Assembly (NCBI GenBank): GCA_019359695.1
Contig: JAHHGV010000052.1
Location: 1 to 56,105, forward strand
From: Brasilonema angustatum HA4187-MV1
GTDB taxonomy: Bacteria > Cyanobacteriota > Cyanobacteriia > Cyanobacteriales > Nostocaceae
DNA length: 56,105 bases
Direction of reading: 5' to 3'
In this document: one piece after another, positions 51,152-56,105 of the stretch
Layout of the letters: each line of letters opens with the position of its first letter
Position numbering within the stretch: the first letter of the stretch is position 1
Program-made: the position numbers and the translations under genes
Notes under the pieces: model-generated
The model's database searches: none
Seen by the model: only the letters and a program-made list of their open reading frames with translations
Told to the model about the DNA's origin: nothing

Positions 51152-54100
51152 ATGGTTCGCATAACAAATTCTGAAACACAATTTGTATCATCAGATAATA
51201 CAAAACGCCAAGCGACCCCTATTCCCAAAAAAACTCTCACTGGCGAAATAGCGTTTAAGATTTGGCTAAATCTAGCGTTTAAGGTTGGCGAAAAGATTTG
51301 GCTTAAATTTAGTCACAATCAGTTTTTAACTGGGACTATTAACCAATTAGGTAACTTCCCTATATGCGAGACGCGCGGATCTGGAACGAACCGAAGAAAG
51401 ACAGCTTACCACGCAGATGCTTTTAAATTTTTATCTCAGCGCACGACTCAGCTAGATGGTGGTGCATTCTATATTCCTGGGAAACCGGGCGACTACCCAC
51501 TCAAGGAATTCTGTCCAGCCTCGGATGATATCGGCGGTGAAATGGACGATGGTACAGCCCTTGAGCAGTGGGAACGCATTGAATTGCTAGTTCAACTGTC
51601 TGGGTTAACTCCGGGGTACATCATCGGGTCTGGTGGTAAATCTGCCCACCCCCACTGGAAGTTATCAACTACGGTTGATATTGCCCAAAGAACTTTCTTT
51701 GCTCGGATGTTAGCGATCGCACTGTTGGGTGATCCAGCCGTAACCAATCCCCACCAACCAATGAGGGTTCCTGGGTTTTATCGCAAGGAAAAAGGTAAAG
51801 AGCAAACTCTAGAATTTTACAGTGAAGCGCGTTATAGCCCAGAAGAATTTGAACAAGGGATGCAACGTTGCTTTGTTGCTTTAAACTTTACTTGGTATGA
51901 CTCACTCAGCCAAGACCGCTGGCAAGAAGTACGTCGGGTTTTAAGCAGTAAGCTACCACGGGGGGAAAAGGAAATTAGCATTCGTCAGCTGCTAGCTCTG
52001 CCTGAAAGTGATTTACCAGAGAATGTACGTCGTCGCGAACTAACGGAAAAACGTAACCAACGGCAGTACAGACGCACCGTTACGGGATTTATCGGCGATA
52101 CTGCCAACAGTTTGATCGATGCCGTTACCCAAACTTCAGAAAACCTAGGTGCTGATGCTTTTTACTGGACCGGACATAACTGGCAGTGGACGGGCAACAA
52201 GGCACGTGGTTGTTGTCCCTGGCATGAATCTACTACTGGTACAGCTGGATGGATTGCACCGCTACAAAATGGTAATGGGTGGGGCTTTGCTTGCCCGACT
52301 TGCACCGACAATAAGCAACTCAATGCTTTTGGCTATTGGTGGCATTTCAAGAATGGTATTAATGCACAATACCCCAAGGGTAAAGAATGGGCAGCAGCGG
52401 CGAAAGAGTTTTGTCAACAGGCTGGTGTAGATGTACCTGAGTTGCAAACTGCTTTTGCAAATGATTATAGTCGCAGAGATGCCCAGCAAGAGCAATTTGA
52501 AAAATGTTGCGCTCGCCACACCGAGCAACAACAAGAAGAATCATTAAAATCTTTCTTCATCAATGGTTTGGGTAGATTAAAAAAATATCTTAGTCGCACC
52601 CGTCCCTTTGTAGGTTTTGGTCCACAATCTGAGACCAAAATCAGCCCAGAGAAAGAAAATAATTCTGGGATTATTAAGTTTGCAGAAGGGCAACATCAAC
52701 AAACTATAGAGAGCTTGGCACAGGAAGCCAAAGCATCTGGCAAGAAATTAATTATTCTTGACAACAGTTCTGGTGGTACTGGAAAATCCCATCTTGCAGG
52801 TGAGCTTACACCGCAGGGATTGGGAATAGACAAATTATTCTATACCAGCTCTACGCACCGGAATCCTACCGTTGCAAGCATTGAGCGGAATTATGCTGAT
52901 CTACCTGTGCGTAACGATGGACTGTTCGCGGATGACAGCAAACGAACTCCTTTAAATAATCCTTCCGTCCGCTGGCCCCAAAAAGGAGAACAAGCAAATC
53001 TAGAAGGCAACTGCTTTAAAGCACCTTTATTTTACAAGTATGCGGAAAAAGGATACCGAACGGAAACTTCATTAGAAGCAGGAGAAAATCCGCTCTGCTT
53101 GAATTGTAAGCTGAGGATTTCCTGTATAGGCGCAGAAGAGACAGATGATGTAGTTCCTGGGAGTGGCTTTAGATGGGAGCGTAGAAGTGCACTTGCTTAC
53201 AACATGATTCGATGCTCCTTGGATTCCTTGCCTGATATCGCTGAAATGCAGAAGCCTGTACCGGAGAAAAAAGAAGATTCAGATAACGAAGAGAATATCG
53301 AAGAAGAAGAAGACACAGGAAAAGACACAGGAGAAGCGCGGCGAATTGCGATCATTGTAGACGAATTGACGCAATTTCATTCACATGATTCGTTGGAAGC
53401 GTCGCTTAAAGATTTTGATACCACATGGATGTATTTACAAGGCAGGATGCATTCAGATGCGGATGAAGATTTAGCTGAAGCGCTAAAAACATTAGAACCA
53501 ATTGTTTTCTTTTTGCGACAGATTTTAAACGGAGAAGAAAAAACAGACTCAGATACCCGCAACGGTTGGTCAGAGGCGATTCTGCGAGAAAAGCTAGGTG
53601 AACTACTGATTTCAGAAATTCAGCAAGCCTTAGAAACCATTCGCCGGTTCACACCCAAACTAGAAGAATTGTTAAAAGAAGCCGACAGCGTATCCCAAGA
53701 CAGCATGGCACGGAGCGATCGCAAAGGAAGTGCTGCATCTCTAAAATACGTTCGTAACGTAATGCAGAAAGAAGCAGATAAGGAGAATCGGGATGCGATC
53801 GCGAACATGCCATCAAACTGGCTGGTTCCTTTGTTGGAAATTTTGCTAGGGGAGCAAGATGGCTCTTTCCGCATCCAGTGGGGTAAATTAATCATCTATA
53901 CAAACAACGACCGTCACCGCGATCATCTGAAGCAAGCTGATTTTACCTTAATTTTGGACGGCACGGAAAACAGAAAATCGGTAGCACAGAAGCTTAAATG
54001 TGATCCAAGTGAGATTGTTGTTATCCAACAGAAAGTCAGACCTTATAAGAACTTAGTAATTACTCAAGTTACTGGCTTTGGCTTGTTAGGGGCTGACAGA

Positions 54101-55063
54101 AGCGCTAGCGCCCAGAAACGTGTAAATGCCTTAACAGCAGGCATAGAAAGGAAACATGAATCTGTAGGGGTTATAGATCATAAAGGTGCTCTAGATGAGG
54201 AATCCGAAGCCGGATACTGGTTCAAGGACAACCGAGGAAGTAATAGATTTCAAGAGAATTCGGCACTTGTGAGTTTTGGAACACCTTTCCAGAATATTGG
54301 ACACTTACAAATGCTATACACTACGTTGACAGGCGATCGCAATCCGGATAGAGGTAATGCCAATTTTGATGCTTTTGTGCAAGAACACGTACAAAATGAA
54401 ATGCAACAAGCTGGCTGGCGTCTCAGGAGCACCAGACGCCCGGATGAGCAGCTGTACTGGTACATTGCTAGTGATGCCGATCTATCTTATCTGAAAGATA
54501 AATTTCCTGGTGCAGAATTTGAAACGAAACCAGCATTTCAGATTACTCCAGATGCAGGTAGTGCCAGTGAACGTATCCACTGGTCAATTCTGCAAGCCTT
54601 CAAAGTTTTGGATGAGGCAAAGCAGAAAGTCACCACTGGTGCTCTAGCCAAAATTGTTGGTTGTCACAGAAGCAGGATATCTCAAATTGCTAACGAGGTT
54701 GCAGGTGGGTTTGACAGCTTCCGAAAAGTGTTAATTCACCTATTAAGTACTTTATATAGGGGAGTTAACACTTTGGGAGAGCCGCTAACTGAGGATGAGC
54801 AGTTTGCCGCCAAGACGTACTTACCCTTGTTACTGGAAGAAGATACGCCTGACCCAACTGACTTGGTAAATGAAGCGGTTGCGATCGCCTCAAGTCTTGG
54901 GTGGAAATCATTTGCTCGCGTTCTCGCTGCACTGGACCCGCACCATAGATCAACTTTGCTTGGTAACATGCTTATCTTCTTGCCGGAAGAATGGCAGCAG
55001 GAACTGCTAGAAATTCCGATTCAGGCGATACGCTCTGCGTCAGCCCAAAGGGCTATCGCCTAA
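51152..55063 (+). CDS. Plasmid replication protein, primase/helicase-like (possibly CyRepA type)
   Basis: About 1303 residues from ATG 51152, preceded by GGAGG; an in-frame TTG at 51140 is inside that Shine-Dalgarno stem. Residues 120-235 resemble an archaeo-eukaryotic primase core: GGEMDDG (about 128), IIGSGGKSAHPHWKL (157-171) and NPHQPMRVPGFYR (199-211). A CHC2-like zinc segment follows (CCPWHEST, then WGFACPTC, about 350-385). The P-loop SSGGTGKSHL is near 538-547, a CLNCKLRISC zinc pair near 650, Walker B IAIIVDEL near 730, and a C-terminal HTH (IVGCHRSRISQIA) near 1165. This build suits large cyanobacterial plasmid initiators that prime and unwind their own origin. The last residues (AIRSASAQRAIA) are encoded by a dispersed repeat. 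Confidence 0.82.
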   Translation: MVRITNSETQFVSSDNTKRQATPIPKKTLTGEIAFKIWLNLAFKVGEKIWLKFSHNQFLTGTINQLGNFPICETRGSGTNRRKTAYHADAFKFLSQRTTQLDGGAFYIPGKPGDYPLKEFCPASDDIGGEMDDGTALEQWERIELLVQLSGLTPGYIIGSGGKSAHPHWKLSTTVDIAQRTFFARMLAIALLGDPAVTNPHQPMRVPGFYRKEKGKEQTLEFYSEARYSPEEFEQGMQRCFVALNFTWYDSLSQDRWQEVRRVLSSKLPRGEKEISIRQLLALPESDLPENVRRRELTEKRNQRQYRRTVTGFIGDTANSLIDAVTQTSENLGADAFYWTGHNWQWTGNKARGCCPWHESTTGTAGWIAPLQNGNGWGFACPTCTDNKQLNAFGYWWHFKNGINAQYPKGKEWAAAAKEFCQQAGVDVPELQTAFANDYSRRDAQQEQFEKCCARHTEQQQEESLKSFFINGLGRLKKYLSRTRPFVGFGPQSETKISPEKENNSGIIKFAEGQHQQTIESLAQEAKASGKKLIILDNSSGGTGKSHLAGELTPQGLGIDKLFYTSSTHRNPTVASIERNYADLPVRNDGLFADDSKRTPLNNPSVRWPQKGEQANLEGNCFKAPLFYKYAEKGYRTETSLEAGENPLCLNCKLRISCIGAEETDDVVPGSGFRWERRSALAYNMIRCSLDSLPDIAEMQKPVPEKKEDSDNEENIEEEEDTGKDTGEARRIAIIVDELTQFHSHDSLEASLKDFDTTWMYLQGRMHSDADEDLAEALKTLEPIVFFLRQILNGEEKTDSDTRNGWSEAILREKLGELLISEIQQALETIRRFTPKLEELLKEADSVSQDSMARSDRKGSAASLKYVRNVMQKEADKENRDAIANMPSNWLVPLLEILLGEQDGSFRIQWGKLIIYTNNDRHRDHLKQADFTLILDGTENRKSVAQKLKCDPSEIVVIQQKVRPYKNLVITQVTGFGLLGADRSASAQKRVNALTAGIERKHESVGVIDHKGALDEESEAGYWFKDNRGSNRFQENSALVSFGTPFQNIGHLQMLYTTLTGDRNPDRGNANFDAFVQEHVQNEMQQAGWRLRSTRRPDEQLYWYIASDADLSYLKDKFPGAEFETKPAFQITPDAGSASERIHWSILQAFKVLDEAKQKVTTGALAKIVGCHRSRISQIANEVAGGFDSFRKVLIHLLSTLYRGVNTLGEPLTEDEQFAAKTYLPLLLEEDTPDPTDLVNEAVAIASSLGWKSFARVLAALDPHHRSTLLGNMLIFLPEEWQQELLEIPIQAIRSASAQRAIA
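55024..55060. repeat. Nostoc-type dispersed repeat forming the end of rep
   Basis: GGCGATACGCTCTGCGTCAG followed by CCCAAAGGGCTATCGCC: inverted ends GGCGATA/TATCGCC with an inner GCCC/GGGC. It encodes the last ~12 residues of the replication protein. Confidence 0.6.
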
Positions 55064-55124
55064 AGAGAAGAACCGAGTTTAGCATCCATGCTTGAATAAA
55101 TTGGTCAACCGTCAAACGACGATC

Positions 55125-55260
55125 TGAGTCACGGGGTCTAACACGAAAAAATTGGAATCGAATTTGCCGCAAAAAATTGGCAGCCTTAATACAACGAGTA
55201 CTCGTCTTGGAACACAGATAACCAATCACATTGGCTGCCAATTTTTCAGGACTAGGCTCC
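55125..55260 (-). repeat. Hairpin repeat family, copy D (diverged ends)
   Basis: Arms AAAAATTGGCAGCC (55172-55185) and complement (55233-55246) are perfect. The loop in minus orientation, AATGTGATTGGTTATCTGTG then AAGACGAGTACTCG, matches that of copy A. The family's right end survives only as TCGTGTTAGACCCC (minus strand, near 55125-55140). A half element, CCCCTAAAAATTGGGCAGGC (minus strand, about 55340-55360), lies beside it. Confidence 0.65.
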
Positions 55261-55359
55261 GTGGGGCTTAATACGATACGCGTCTTGTCCCCCCGATCAA
55301 TCAGAGGGCTTGTAGCAAAGCGGTTCCTCTTAGGAACTAGCCTGCCCAATTTTTAGGGG

Positions 55360-55402
55360 CGGCACGTTTTGGGTAAGAATCTTCTTACCCAAAAGCTGCC
55401 GC
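55360..55402. repeat. Nested hairpin in the GCGGCACG...GCTGCCGC scaffold
   Basis: GCGGCA (55360-55365) pairs with TGCCGC (55397-55402), enclosing TTTTGGGTAAGAA (55367-55379) and its exact complement (55382-55394). It shares its outer scaffold, but not its core, with the palindrome at 2045-2070. Confidence 0.65.
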
Positions 55403-55470
55403 TGACTTTGCGTCACCAACCCGCAACCTTAATACACGGTTGACCGGGCGAATGACTGGAGAAATGAGCC

Positions 55471-55581
55471 GTCGCATTTGGGTCAAAAAAATCAGCCAGC
55501 CCTTGTTTTTGTTGATCTGTGTTGTCATCTCATGTACTCGAAGTATTCGGGCTGGCTGATTTCTCTACGTGTAAGACCCCC
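55471..55581 (+). repeat. Hairpin repeat family, copy F
   Basis: Left end GTCGCATTTGGGTCAAAAA (diverged), right end CTACGTGTAAGACCCCC. Perfect arms AAATCAGCCAGCCC (55489-55502) and complement (55549-55562). The loop contains TTGTTGATCTGTG and GTACTCGAAGTAT. No gene is seen in 55064-55644 apart from repeats. Confidence 0.75.
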
Positions 55582-55644
55582 TGTAAAAACTAGTTTTGGA
55601 GATGGAACTAGAGTTACAGCTGCCGGATTTTCGTGCATCGTTTT

Positions 55645-56004
55645 CTAGAACGGTAATTTGAGGTTTTGTAACTCAATTAAACTCAATTTACGTAAATCAT
55701 CCACCTTCTGCTTGACAATTTCCAAAAACTCTTTAAACTGAGGGCAAGACTGACACTTTAATTGATTTCCTGGAATCAAGCAATCACATTCGAGCAGAGG
55801 TCTTTGTTTGAAATTGCGGTGGCAGTTTTTACAGAAATATCGTTGTACGCCACCACAATGGCCATTTTTCCCTATCATTGTGGAATTGCATTTTGGGCAT
55901 TCCATTCCATAAGTTTGGGGTTTTACTTGCCATGACTGCAACGCTTGTTGCATAGCTACTTCACATCTGCGCTTGTTTAAGTCAAAACTTTCCTGAGTAT
56001 TCAT
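55645..56004 (-). CDS. Zinc-ribbon hypothetical protein (IS1 InsA-like N-terminus)
   Basis: 119 residues. After ~33 helical residues comes a four-cysteine zinc ribbon (MECPKCNSTMIGKNGHCGGV, then RYFCKNCHRNF) of the kind found at the N-terminus of IS1-type transposases. A second Cys group follows (ECDCLIPG, then LKCQSCPQF) and a helical tail (EIVKQKVDDLRKLSLIELQN). The complete start and stop and the absence of a DDE domain suggest a small domesticated or plasmid DNA-binding protein rather than a truncated transposase, though I cannot exclude the latter. The final 100 bases of the window (56005-56105) show nothing I can support. Confidence 0.6.
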   Translation of the reverse strand: MNTQESFDLNKRRCEVAMQQALQSWQVKPQTYGMECPKCNSTMIGKNGHCGGVQRYFCKNCHRNFKQRPLLECDCLIPGNQLKCQSCPQFKEFLEIVKQKVDDLRKLSLIELQNLKLPF

Positions 56005-56105
56005 AGTTATAAGTTACAGATTTAAATTTTCAAAATGACTTCTTCAACATCTGCATTGCGGATAGTTATCCGATGCACAATCTGGTGATAAATTTTTACC
56101 TTGTC

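Noticed and set aside
55053-55349. 98-codon minus-strand frame after rep
   Set aside because: Its peptide is simply a translation of hairpin repeat copy D and neighbouring repeats.
1-56105. tRNA, rRNA or known riboswitch
   Set aside because: I found no cloverleaf-like or conserved RNA motif by eye; a covariance-model search would be needed to exclude them fully.

Overview
The window looks like part of a large plasmid of a filamentous, probably heterocyst-forming cyanobacterium (order Nostocales). The reasons are frequent HIP1-type GCGATCGC octamers, Nostoc-type short palindromic repeats, a XisF-like serine recombinase, and typical cyanobacterial IS1, IS66 and IS630 elements. Replicon functions are present: a ~1300-residue primase/helicase-like replication protein (51152-55063), an actin-type ParM/ParR-like pair (44839-46295), and a second Walker-type ParA with a ribbon-helix-helix partner and tandem TTACTGCA repeats (7202-8416). 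That the molecule is a plasmid is an inference from these genes, not something seen directly.

Layout. 1-8416 is an accessory region: partial XisF-like recombinase, hypothetical protein, transposase scrap, HNH nuclease, PIN toxin/antitoxin, RHH/coiled-coil protein, tyrosine recombinase, membrane-protein remnant and parA/parB-like genes. 8671-39195, all on the minus strand, is a lipopeptide biosynthetic cluster read in the order FAAL-acyl-CoA dehydrogenase-ACP, then KS-AT-ACP-aminotransferase-methyltransferase-C-A-T-C-A(N-methyltransferase)-T, then C-A-T-C-A-T-thioesterase, then carbamoyltransferase, SAM methyltransferase and ABC exporter. 39196-40910 holds a perfect 26-bp inverted repeat and a small membrane protein. 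40910-44710 is a nested set of insertion sequences: IS1 interrupted by IS66, itself interrupted by an IS630 element and by a ~106-bp hairpin repeat. 44839-46295 is parM/parR. 46597-47556 is a second IS1 carrying a MITE. 47803-49671 is a DUF262/HNH defence-type protein. 49769-55063 is the replication locus. 55064-56105 holds repeats and a zinc-ribbon protein.

Biosynthesis. The likely product is a beta-amino fatty acid, possibly C2-methylated and unsaturated, joined to four amino acids. From residues I aligned by hand to the GrsA pocket, module 2 reads DAWTIAAVCK (Phe, N-methylated by the embedded methyltransferase) and module 4 reads DLFNNALTYK (Ala). Modules 1 and 3 have codes I cannot assign. 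The carbamoyltransferase and free-standing methyltransferase probably decorate the peptide, and the ABC protein probably exports it.

Most unusual observations. (1) A family of ~106-bp repeats has conserved outer ends, stem arms that differ between copies but remain perfectly complementary within each copy, and a conserved loop found in both orientations. One copy sits in an IS66 transposase gene and another fills the parM/parR junction. (2) Upstream of the replication gene lie two mutually exclusive RNA pairings, one of which buries the Shine-Dalgarno sequence.
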